Below are positions 53,750 through 61,281 of a stretch of DNA of 64,000 bases, piece by piece. A program made the translations under genes and the position numbers. The stretch's first letter is position 1. Each line of letters starts with the position of its first letter. The notes under the pieces are model-generated. The model searched no databases and was not told the origin of the DNA. It saw only the letters and a list, made by a program, of their open reading frames with translations. The DNA is taken from contig NZ_CP059732.1 of NCBI RefSeq assembly GCF_014117325.1, forward strand, positions 3,175,001 to 3,239,000. The letters run 5' to 3'. The DNA comes from Spirosoma foliorum (lineage in GTDB: Bacteria > Bacteroidota > Bacteroidia > Cytophagales > Spirosomataceae).

Positions 53750-54949
53750 ATGGAAATACTTCTCCTGCTCTGTATCGGCCTTGTGGTCTATACCTACCTT
53801 GGCTACGGTGTGGTTGTGTGGGCCCTCATTAAACTACGCCCCAAACGACCAGCCGTCTCCGATGTATCGGCCGATTACATGCCCGAGGTCACCTTAATTG
53901 TACCCGCCTACAACGAACTGGACTGTCTGCCCGCGAAAGTTGAAAATTCACTCGGGCAGCATTACCCACGCGAGAAGATTCATTTCCTATTCGTCACAGA
54001 GGGTTCGACAGATGGCTCTGACGACTGGTTACGAGCAAATTACGGTGACGCCATCGACATTCTGGGCGGCACTGAACGACGTGGTAAAGTGGCGGCTATG
54101 AATATGGCCATGCAACAGGTGAAAACGCCCATTGTCATCTTTACCGATGCGAATACGCAGCTAAATCTGGATGCCGTTCGAAATATTGTACGGCATTTTC
54201 GGGACCCACAAGTAGGCGCAGTAGCCGGCGAAAAGCGAATTCAAACGACCGATAGTGAATCAGCTGCCGGTTCGGGCGAAGGGCTTTACTGGAAGTACGA
54301 ATCGCAATTAAAGCGCTGGGACGCCGAACTGCACACAATTGTAGGGGCCGCCGGGGAGTTATTCGCAGTTCGGACAGACCTGTACGAACCCGTATCGCCC
54401 AATACAATTCTGGATGACTTTATGATTTCGTTGCTGATTGCTGGACGAGGTTATCGGGTGGCTTACGAGCCAGATGCGTATGCGTTGGAGCGTCCTTCTT
54501 TCTCCATTATTGACGAACAAAAACGCAAAATACGCATTGCAGCAGGTGGTTTTCAGTCGATCGTTTGGTTGAAAAAATTATTGAATCCCTTCCGATATGG
54601 CGTGCTCACCTTCGAATATGTGTCGCACCGGGTTATGCGTTGGGCCGTAACGCCCCTATGCTTACCACTTATCCTGTTGCTCAATTTAGGTCTTGTTTTG
54701 CGCGATGGCTGGCAAGTGGATTCCCCCTGGAGCTGGCTTCTGGTGGGCCAGGTTTTCTTCTACGGCGCTTCGTGGTTAGGCTATTTGCTGGAGAAGCGGC
54801 AACTTCGCTGGAAAGCCGTTTTTGTTCCGTTCTATTTTACGTTTATGAACGTATGCGCGCTGGCGGGTCTGGTCCGCTATTTACGTGGAAATCAGTCGGG
54901 TACCTGGGAGAAGGTTCGACGAGCATCGGCAGTTGATGCGCTGACGTAG
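53750..54949 (+). CDS. Membrane glycosyltransferase family 2
   Basis: 399 residues. N-terminal membrane helix (LLLLCIGLVVYTYLGYGVVV), GT2 core (LIVPAYNELDCLPAKVENSL, IFTDANTQLNLDAV, PNTILDDFMISLLIAGRGY), an EQKRKIRIAAGG segment in place of QxxRW, and three C-terminal helices. The architecture fits processive or transfer synthases for extracellular polysaccharides. 10 bp after the preceding GT2 gene. Confidence 0.92.
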   Translation: MEILLLLCIGLVVYTYLGYGVVVWALIKLRPKRPAVSDVSADYMPEVTLIVPAYNELDCLPAKVENSLGQHYPREKIHFLFVTEGSTDGSDDWLRANYGDAIDILGGTERRGKVAAMNMAMQQVKTPIVIFTDANTQLNLDAVRNIVRHFRDPQVGAVAGEKRIQTTDSESAAGSGEGLYWKYESQLKRWDAELHTIVGAAGELFAVRTDLYEPVSPNTILDDFMISLLIAGRGYRVAYEPDAYALERPSFSIIDEQKRKIRIAAGGFQSIVWLKKLLNPFRYGVLTFEYVSHRVMRWAVTPLCLPLILLLNLGLVLRDGWQVDSPWSWLLVGQVFFYGASWLGYLLEKRQLRWKAVFVPFYFTFMNVCALAGLVRYLRGNQSGTWEKVRRASAVDALT

Positions 54950-55246
54950 TGAATAGATAAAATAGATTCTTAGATTCTATTGCCAGTAAGTAATAGAATT
55001 AAAAGCCTCTTTGTTCGGCGTAGTCTCTGGACTAGGCCGTGAAGTACTCCGCCGGGTTAAAACCCGGCGCAGAAACATAGAGTGGATGACATGCGCCGGG
55101 TTTTAACCAGGCGAGTATAAAAAACAGCGTCGCGCTGTGCCTTACTCAGAATCAATTTGGTCGAAATAGAAAATCGATAATCAATCAGAAGCTAGAAACA
55201 GGACAGCGCGAACGAAGACGTTCGCGCTGTCCTGTTCAAATACTTA
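54950..55246. repeat. Composite of dispersed palindromes between convergent glycosyltransferase genes
   Basis: Contains, in order, TAGATTCT words (54961-54995), the TTTGTTCGGCGTAGTCTCTG word shared with 28570 (55010-55034), a GCCGGGTT/AACCCGGC palindrome repeated in inverse (55047-55070 and 55093-55115), a small hairpin (about 55124-55138) and a perfect 18-bp hairpin (55197-55236). At least three repeat families lie together here. Confidence 0.8.
55197..55236 (-). terminator. 18-bp perfect hairpin after the minus-strand GT2 gene
   Basis: Arms 55197-55214 and 55219-55236 (GGACAGCGCGAACG core) with a 4-base loop, 11 bp after the stop of the 55247 gene on the minus strand. Strong GC stem followed by TTTC; likely terminator. 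Confidence 0.7.
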
Positions 55247-56428
55247 TCAGGCATTATTCGATTCGATACCGTGGGGGGTATGAATAAATTTGTTGCGAGC
55301 CTCTTTTACTTTTAGAATTGACCGGACAAAACGGACGAATAACACAACCACTCCCCACAACTCGGTAACGCCTACCTTTTTGAGTAACCAACCGGGCGTG
55401 GCAATATAGAACGTAACTAAGGCAAGTCCTAATTGCGTCCCCATAAGGGTTGGCCAGTAGGTTCCACCCGAAAATAAGCTAAGGACAAATCCGAGTGCTA
55501 ATACGCCCAACAACAGAATTCGGGGCAGTAACATCGCCTGGAATACCTTATTCGCATAGTCGATATTGCCGTTAAACAGCTCTTTTAAACCCGGCCAGAA
55601 ATTTGTCCGCAAGACGCGTAACTGAGCCGCCATCCAGCGCGTACGCTGCCGCTCAAACACCTGTTGGTTTTGTACCTTCTCGTCATAAATCATCGCTGAC
55701 TCAACATACTCGACCGGAATCCGTTGCCGTAACAAAACCATTTCGGTCTCTTTGTCGAACCCACTAACGACCTGAACCTGGGGTAGAAACTCTTTAAAAA
55801 GTTGATACTCGAAAGCCATCCCGGAACCGATCAACGTGGCTGACATACCCAGTGCTCGCTGCCCTTTTCGGAGCAGATAATTGTTCATTTCTTCGCTAAT
55901 TGCGTCCAGAATGGCCACACTGGTATTAGTATTTTTAGCGGTTCGGTGCCCTTGTACAGCTTTCCAACCCTGCTTAAAAACAGGCCCAAGTTTGGTCAGA
56001 CAATCAGGAGCCATAACGTTATCGGCATCCAGAATAAGTGCAACGTCATAAATAGCTGGCAAAGCCGATACAGCCTCCTGCAACGCCTTCGCCTTGGTCG
56101 AAACCTCGAACGAAACCTCGATAACCTGAACGGGCAAACTGCGGAGTTTAGCAATTGTATCGGGGCGTAGTGAATCGGCAATCACAACAACATCAAATCG
56201 GTCTGACGGATAATCCTGATCAAGACTAGCCTGAGCCGCTTCCAGAATAACTGTATCTTCCCGATAAGATGGTATCATAACAACCATTTTAGGAAGTTGC
56301 TCAGGCTCGATGGTAGCAACTGGTTTATCCTTGCTGAACAAACCAGCAAAGGCTGCCATGCTTAAATAAAATACATTTATGCCCGTGTATGATGCAATCA
56401 ACATAGCCAGGGCGTTTACAAAAACCAT
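55247..56428 (-). CDS. Membrane glycosyltransferase family 2 (processive type)
   Basis: 393 residues. N-terminal helix, then VVMIPSYREDTVILEAAQAS, ALILDADNVMAPDCLTKLGP (DxD), SGFDKETEMVLLRQRIP and QVFERQRTRWMAAQLRVL with the QxxRW motif of processive synthases. Helices follow (LPRILLLGVLALGFVLSLFS and two more). It is divergent from the flippase, with a 355-bp region between them. Likely synthesises or extends a linear polysaccharide. Confidence 0.92.
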   Translation of the reverse strand: MVFVNALAMLIASYTGINVFYLSMAAFAGLFSKDKPVATIEPEQLPKMVVMIPSYREDTVILEAAQASLDQDYPSDRFDVVVIADSLRPDTIAKLRSLPVQVIEVSFEVSTKAKALQEAVSALPAIYDVALILDADNVMAPDCLTKLGPVFKQGWKAVQGHRTAKNTNTSVAILDAISEEMNNYLLRKGQRALGMSATLIGSGMAFEYQLFKEFLPQVQVVSGFDKETEMVLLRQRIPVEYVESAMIYDEKVQNQQVFERQRTRWMAAQLRVLRTNFWPGLKELFNGNIDYANKVFQAMLLPRILLLGVLALGFVLSLFSGGTYWPTLMGTQLGLALVTFYIATPGWLLKKVGVTELWGVVVLFVRFVRSILKVKEARNKFIHTPHGIESNNA

Positions 56429-56783
56429 ATTACGTAAAGTTTAATGAAGGAGAATTAATAGGTGGTGACTTTTCTAGACTATTCGTCAATACTGACGCAT
56501 ATACTGATTAAGTTGGCTGATGGTATTTGCTACAAATCGTATACCATGCCTGTAAAGAGTGTAAAATTTGATGGTACCAAATAGTGTATAATTTTAAGAT
56601 TACATATCTAACAAAGATATATTTTTACCTATTAATAAACTTGATTGATAAGTTTTTTTTTTCACCATACCATAAGTAAATTTACCAGAGTCCAACCTCA
56701 AACAAAGCATCCAGTTTAGCCCTGATTTCTATTCGCTTCATTTTCACTTAGTGAAGTGAATTTGCTAAGTAAATCCGCCCATT
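56429..56783. other. Divergent promoter region, AT-rich
   Basis: 355 bp between the minus-strand glycosyltransferase and the plus-strand flippase, with a run of nine T's near 56655. It must hold promoters for both. No gene, hairpin or repeat family seen. Confidence 0.45.
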
Positions 56784-58127
56784 ATGCCATCCAGATTAAC
56801 CGTTGACTACCTGAAATCGCTACTTCGAAAGAATGCCGTTGTGTCCTTATTAGGCAATGGCGTTTCGATGCTGCTGGGATTATTAACCTTTATTTTACTG
56901 GCCCGCTGGCTTACCAAGTCCGATTTCGGCGAATGGAGTCTCTTGCTGACATCCTACATTTTATTTGACACGGTCCGTACGGGACTGGTATTGAATGCGT
57001 TAATCCAGCAGGCATCGCACTGTGAAAACGATGATGAATTAAGGAACTGGGCGGGAGCTGCCTGGCAGGTCGGGAGTCTGTTTACCGTTTTGTCTGGGTC
57101 GCTGCTGATTTTAAGCGTTCTGATTAGCCGGTGGATAGTTGGCCCACTTATGGACGTAGACTCGCTCTTGTGGCTCCTGCTGGTGGGCGTTGTTTCCCTA
57201 CCACTTTCCGTAGCCAGTTGGTTATTGCAAACCAAATCCCGCTTTGGCTCGCTTCAGTGGTCTAAGCTCATTCATCCGCTTATTTTTCTGGTTCTTCTGA
57301 GTCTGGTGTACGTCAATAATGTACTCAGCATCAAGGCAGTAGGACTAGCTTATTTACTGGCAATGGCGATCAGTAGCCTGGTATCCATTACTACTGGCTG
57401 GGCATTTATGTCGAGTTACTTTACTGGAACGGCCCTTGAACGGCAACCTCTACTGAATTACGGGAAGTACAGCATCGGTGCCCTGCTGTGTTCCAACCTG
57501 TTACGTAGTTCTGATATTTATTTGATCCGCATTTTTTTAGGGACCGATGCCGTAGCTTTATACTCCATTCCTCAACGATTGATCCAACTACTTGAAGTTC
57601 CCATAAGAAGCATAGTGGTAACTTCTATTCCAGAAATGGTAAAGCTTCATCGGGCCAATCAACCCGAACGGCTTGCCGATTTCTTTCGAAAAAATGCGGG
57701 TGGGCTCTGGATTGCTCTCCTACCGGTTTCTTTGTTCTGCATTATTTTCGCCGAACCCCTGGTAACAGCTTTGGGAGGTAGTCAATACCGTGATGCCACG
57801 GTGATCTTCCGGATATTCATGGTTTACAGTGCGCTTATCCCACTTGATCGGTACGTAGGCGTATTACTTGACTCCATTGGCGTTCCTAAAGCCAACATGA
57901 CAAAAATATTTATCATGTTGGTTATCAATATACTAGGCGACCTAATTGCCCTGCAAATTTTTCACTCGGTAACGGCCGTTGCTTTTGTCTCAATCTTTAC
58001 GTTTGGTACGGGCGTAGTGCTTGGCTTTTCTATGATCGGCAAACGGCTACCAATCACCGGATGGCAAGTTGTTCGGGCAGGGCACAAAGGGCTATTTTTA
58101 CTATACGCAAAGTTTGCTCGTTCTTAG
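56784..58127 (+). CDS. Polysaccharide flippase (Wzx/MATE-like)
   Basis: 447 residues with about 12 hydrophobic helices, starting VVSLLGNGVSMLLGLLTFIL and LARWLTKSDFGEWSLLLTSY, the usual beginning of oligosaccharide flippases. Moves lipid-linked sugar units from the inner to the outer face of the membrane for polymerisation. Single gene facing the acyltransferase across a palindromic repeat. Confidence 0.92.
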   Translation: MPSRLTVDYLKSLLRKNAVVSLLGNGVSMLLGLLTFILLARWLTKSDFGEWSLLLTSYILFDTVRTGLVLNALIQQASHCENDDELRNWAGAAWQVGSLFTVLSGSLLILSVLISRWIVGPLMDVDSLLWLLLVGVVSLPLSVASWLLQTKSRFGSLQWSKLIHPLIFLVLLSLVYVNNVLSIKAVGLAYLLAMAISSLVSITTGWAFMSSYFTGTALERQPLLNYGKYSIGALLCSNLLRSSDIYLIRIFLGTDAVALYSIPQRLIQLLEVPIRSIVVTSIPEMVKLHRANQPERLADFFRKNAGGLWIALLPVSLFCIIFAEPLVTALGGSQYRDATVIFRIFMVYSALIPLDRYVGVLLDSIGVPKANMTKIFIMLVINILGDLIALQIFHSVTAVAFVSIFTFGTGVVLGFSMIGKRLPITGWQVVRAGHKGLFLLYAKFARS

Positions 58128-58147
58128 AGGCTATCATTCTAAATGAA

Positions 58148-58242
58148 GTTTTTGTCATTCCAACGCAGGAGGAATCTTAAGGTTTCCTCATCTAAAAGTT
58201 AGGATAATTTAAGATTCCTCCTGCGTCGGAATGACAAAAAAC
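58148..58242. repeat. TTTTTGTCAT-family inverted repeat
   Basis: Arms about 58148-58180 and 58209-58242 with one mismatch and one bulged A; arm core CGCAGGAGGAATCTTAA. Closely like the inner hairpin at 42043-42127. It sits 20 bp after the flippase stop, between two convergent genes, and can act as a two-way terminator. Confidence 0.88.
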
Positions 58243-58308
58243 TAGCTAAACCAAATTTTAGAAAATCACTTAGATCGCTCTCGAAAAATCTACTCCCAGC
58301 CTACCTAA

Positions 58309-59460
58309 TCAGTCCTTGGTAAAGTGACCAAATCGCTTTTTCAGTTTAAGGAAATAGCTTTCCAGATACGAATACGACAAGGAAGCCAATACGTACGTGA
58401 GTCCGAACGTGACGCCATAAATAAAGAGATTGACCAGAATACTGTTGGTGGCCTGCAAGTATTTAGAGGCAATAAATAAGGTCAGCATGATCGGGAATTT
58501 ATGCATCAGATAAATCCCATAGGAGATTTTCCCTAACTGGGCTAAAGGCTTGGTCTGTAGCGAAAGGATGCTGGATTTTGTTTCGCAGATATTGGTGATG
58601 ATAATACCGGCCATTATCGAAAGCACGATATAATTAACGGAGATGCTTTTGAAAATAATCACCAGTACATACGAAACCATTCCAATCAGGGTAATCGCCT
58701 GTACTTCCTTTCTGAATAAAAGCCGCTGAACCTTTTCTAAACGCAATGTATGGGTTGAACGATCAAAGAAGAGCAGGGCAAATAATGCGCCCATTAACAT
58801 ACTGTCGAAGCGAGATTTAAACAGAAACTCCCACCACTCAGGGGCTACTTGACCCGTATTTTTAAGATAGCCCAGGCCAGCGCGGATAACCATCAGGGAA
58901 ATTATACCTATCAAAATCACCCAAAAAAGCGTTTTCAGTTTTTTGATCCGAAGCAGATGGGGTTGAAAAACATAGAATTGTTCCTCGACACCAATAGACC
59001 ATACGGGATCGATAGCCGTTGGTAATAACTTAAGAATGAACGCTACATTGGGCAGAAAAAAGACCGAAAGCCAGAAGCCCGTTGGATTATCGAATCCGGG
59101 ATAAATAAAAAGACCGACCAGTAGTACCAGGAAATAAAGCGGCCAAATTCGTAAAACCCGCCGAATGTAAAAGTCTTTATAGTTGATTTTGCGAAAAGCT
59201 TCCCGTTCCTCCAGCAATAAATAGGTGATGAGAAAACCACTGAGTACGAAGAAGATACATACCCCTATTTTACCAAGATCCAGAAAGTTGGCACTTTCGA
59301 GTCGGTTAATGCCAAACAGTATTTTGTGCAGTTCGATGTGCGACACAACCACCATCGTAGCAGCAATGGCACGTACACCATCCAGATTTGGGAAGAATAT
59401 TTTTTTGGTAGGAGGACTTTTAGGGACTGCTTGAGCTACTGGATCGATAGAAGTTTGCAT
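58309..59460 (-). CDS. Acyltransferase family 3 membrane protein
   Basis: 383 residues, ten or so membrane helices. Family-3 motifs: FFPNLDGVRAIAATMVVVSH (with the essential His region), KIGVCIFFVLSGFLITYLLL, FYIRRVLRIWPLYFLVLLVG, and SIGVEEQFYVFQPHLL. Transfers acetyl or related groups to extracellular or lipid-linked sugars. Fits a polysaccharide modification role in this cluster. Confidence 0.93.
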   Translation of the reverse strand: MQTSIDPVAQAVPKSPPTKKIFFPNLDGVRAIAATMVVVSHIELHKILFGINRLESANFLDLGKIGVCIFFVLSGFLITYLLLEEREAFRKINYKDFYIRRVLRIWPLYFLVLLVGLFIYPGFDNPTGFWLSVFFLPNVAFILKLLPTAIDPVWSIGVEEQFYVFQPHLLRIKKLKTLFWVILIGIISLMVIRAGLGYLKNTGQVAPEWWEFLFKSRFDSMLMGALFALLFFDRSTHTLRLEKVQRLLFRKEVQAITLIGMVSYVLVIIFKSISVNYIVLSIMAGIIITNICETKSSILSLQTKPLAQLGKISYGIYLMHKFPIMLTLFIASKYLQATNSILVNLFIYGVTFGLTYVLASLSYSYLESYFLKLKKRFGHFTKD

Positions 59461-59576
59461 AGAAAGGGCAGCTGATTTTATATCATCAGATAGAATACTT
59501 AATATTAATCAATATACAAATAAGGTATCATTTTGTAAGTATATCAAAAATAATAGTTTCAAACTCTACTGCGCGA

Positions 59577-60728
59577 TTATCCCAGGAGTTTTTTTTGTGC
59601 CTGCTGCTGTCGCAGGTGCTGATTCTCGGTCGAATCTGTTTCAAAAGCCCGCTGAACAGCCTGTACAAACGCTGGGGTTGATGTGGCAGTCGCTATAACG
59701 GATGCAAATTCATCGAGCGGGGCAAAATCGGTGCTCACAACGGGTAAACCAGCCGCTAAATATTCATTGATTTTCATCGGATAAATAGCCGCTGTCTGAG
59801 CATTCTTGACAAACGGAATAATACCAATATGAAAGCTCTTCAATAAATCGGGTAACGCAGAAGGTGGCTGGGCATCCACCAACACCACATTCGGAAGGCT
59901 ACGGAGTTGTGCCAGATCGGGCTCCACCGAGGGTTTGTCGGCCACAATCCGCCCTACCAAAACCAACTGTGCCTTCTCGAACCGACTTGCTAGTTCTCTA
60001 AGAAGCGAATAATCTAATCGACTATCGATCGTGCCAATGTACCCGATCACGGGCTTCATCGTAGCCTTAACGGAGCTATCTACATAGCCAGCGGCAAATG
60101 CTGGATAATCAACGCCATTCTGAACTAAAAAACACTGTTTTGTCCAGGGCAATTTACTCTGTTCCAGACCAATAGATGTGGTTACAACTCCATCTACTTT
60201 CCCTAAAAACTGCCGTTCAACGCGCAAACCGTGATTGCTTGCCCAGGCACACTCACTGATTTCGTCATAGCAATAGTATACGGTACGTTGTTCGTTTAGT
60301 TTACCCAGTAAATAATTACCCAAAAAGGGGTTAAAGGCATTCACCACGACGGGTTCCGAAAAATCCAGTTTTTTCATGGCACGCCGGATACTTCGCTGAA
60401 TGATCCAGCCATTCAGCCGCTGAACACGGTCGTACCAGTTGGCATTCGTCAGAAAATTAACCGGCAGAACCGGCGGAGGAGTCAGCACGAAAATCGTCCC
60501 TTCCGTTGGCAATGGCATGGTTCGTAACCGGGGAGCCAGGCCAAGCATTCGCTTTACGGGGGCGTTCGCACGACCTATCAGGGTAAATAATACATCTTTA
60601 TACGTATACTGATAATCTACATAAAGTATTTTCTGGCGCTGGGCCATACGTTTCATGAGCTCTACTGTGCTCTTCACATAGTTGCCCTCCCAAGCCGGAA
60701 AAGCGACGCAGACCAGATTTAACGCCAT
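59577..60728 (-). CDS. Glycosyltransferase, GT-B type
   Basis: 383 residues. The C-terminal half shows VIGYIGTIDSRLDYSLLREL, AQLVLVGRIV, LPDLLKSFHIGIIPFVKNAQ, and KINEYLAAGLPVVSTDFAPL, matching GT-B nucleotide-sugar binding. The N-terminal half (VCVAFPAWEGNYVKSTVELM) would bind the acceptor. Cytoplasmic. Same strand as the copolymerase genes upstream, from which it is separated by a TAGATTCT-type palindrome. Confidence 0.9.
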   Translation of the reverse strand: MALNLVCVAFPAWEGNYVKSTVELMKRMAQRQKILYVDYQYTYKDVLFTLIGRANAPVKRMLGLAPRLRTMPLPTEGTIFVLTPPPVLPVNFLTNANWYDRVQRLNGWIIQRSIRRAMKKLDFSEPVVVNAFNPFLGNYLLGKLNEQRTVYYCYDEISECAWASNHGLRVERQFLGKVDGVVTTSIGLEQSKLPWTKQCFLVQNGVDYPAFAAGYVDSSVKATMKPVIGYIGTIDSRLDYSLLRELASRFEKAQLVLVGRIVADKPSVEPDLAQLRSLPNVVLVDAQPPSALPDLLKSFHIGIIPFVKNAQTAAIYPMKINEYLAAGLPVVSTDFAPLDEFASVIATATSTPAFVQAVQRAFETDSTENQHLRQQQAQKKLLG

Positions 60729-60750
60729 GAGATAGCTAGTACTTGTCCAA

Positions 60751-60866
60751 TTTAGATTCTAGAGATTCTCGGGTTCGCCCGCCCGGTTGATTCTACTTGA
60801 TGACTTATTCACTGATTATCAGCAAAATATTACTAATAGAATCCGATAGAATCAACAGAATCTATT
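60751..60866. repeat. TAGATTCT-type palindrome
   Basis: TTTAGATTCTAGAGATTCTC at 60751-60770 and the inverse GAATCCGATAGAATC, ACAGAATCTA near 60839-60864. The arms are imperfect. Related to 21621, 44512 and 54961. Confidence 0.6.
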
Positions 60867-60882
60867 TTGGTAAAGCACTAGG

Positions 60883-61281
60883 TTAGTATTCAGGCACAAG
60901 TTTAGAGTTGGACTTTTTGCTTGAATCGCCGTCTTTGTCCGATAAATCACCAACCACATCTTCCAGCTCATCGTACTGAGCCCGGTTGAGCAACAGCCCG
61001 GCCGGATGCGTAATCCCGCTTAGGTACGTAGTCAATACATTCTTGTCGACAGGCTTCCAGGTCATAGAAGCATCAGTCACCACAAGGGTTAAATCCGCTT
61101 GCTTCACCAATGCTGTAGGAGCCAGTGTATACAACAAGGGCGGAAGCTCTTCGAAAATATACTGGGGCCTCTCGAACAGCGGAAAGCTCTCCAGTTTGTC
61201 CCGTAGTTTATTAATAAAATAACTTTTGCCCACTCCTCTTCGAACGCTCACGACCACTACCAGAATAGGGCGATCGGTCAC
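60883..61281 (-). CDS. Out-of-frame C-terminal P-loop part of the Wzc-like copolymerase
   Basis: 132 residues from a GTG at 61281: DRPILVVVVSVRRGVGKSYF carries a Walker A motif, then ADLTLVVTDASMTWKPVDKN. It has the length and order of a reduced BY-kinase-like domain, and no C-terminal tyrosine cluster. The frame continues the 61211-62917 protein if one base is dropped from the A7 run at 61282-61288 (minus strand), giving LTKKVTDRPILVV. A real separate start here is improbable, since the conserved context begins just before it. Confidence 0.7.
   Translation of the reverse strand: MTDRPILVVVVSVRRGVGKSYFINKLRDKLESFPLFERPQYIFEELPPLLYTLAPTALVKQADLTLVVTDASMTWKPVDKNVLTTYLSGITHPAGLLLNRAQYDELEDVVGDLSDKDGDSSKKSNSKLVPEY

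Noticed and set aside
60883..61281. Independent small ATPase gene
   Set aside because: Starts at a GTG exactly at the homopolymer where the upstream frame breaks, and continues that protein when one base is removed.
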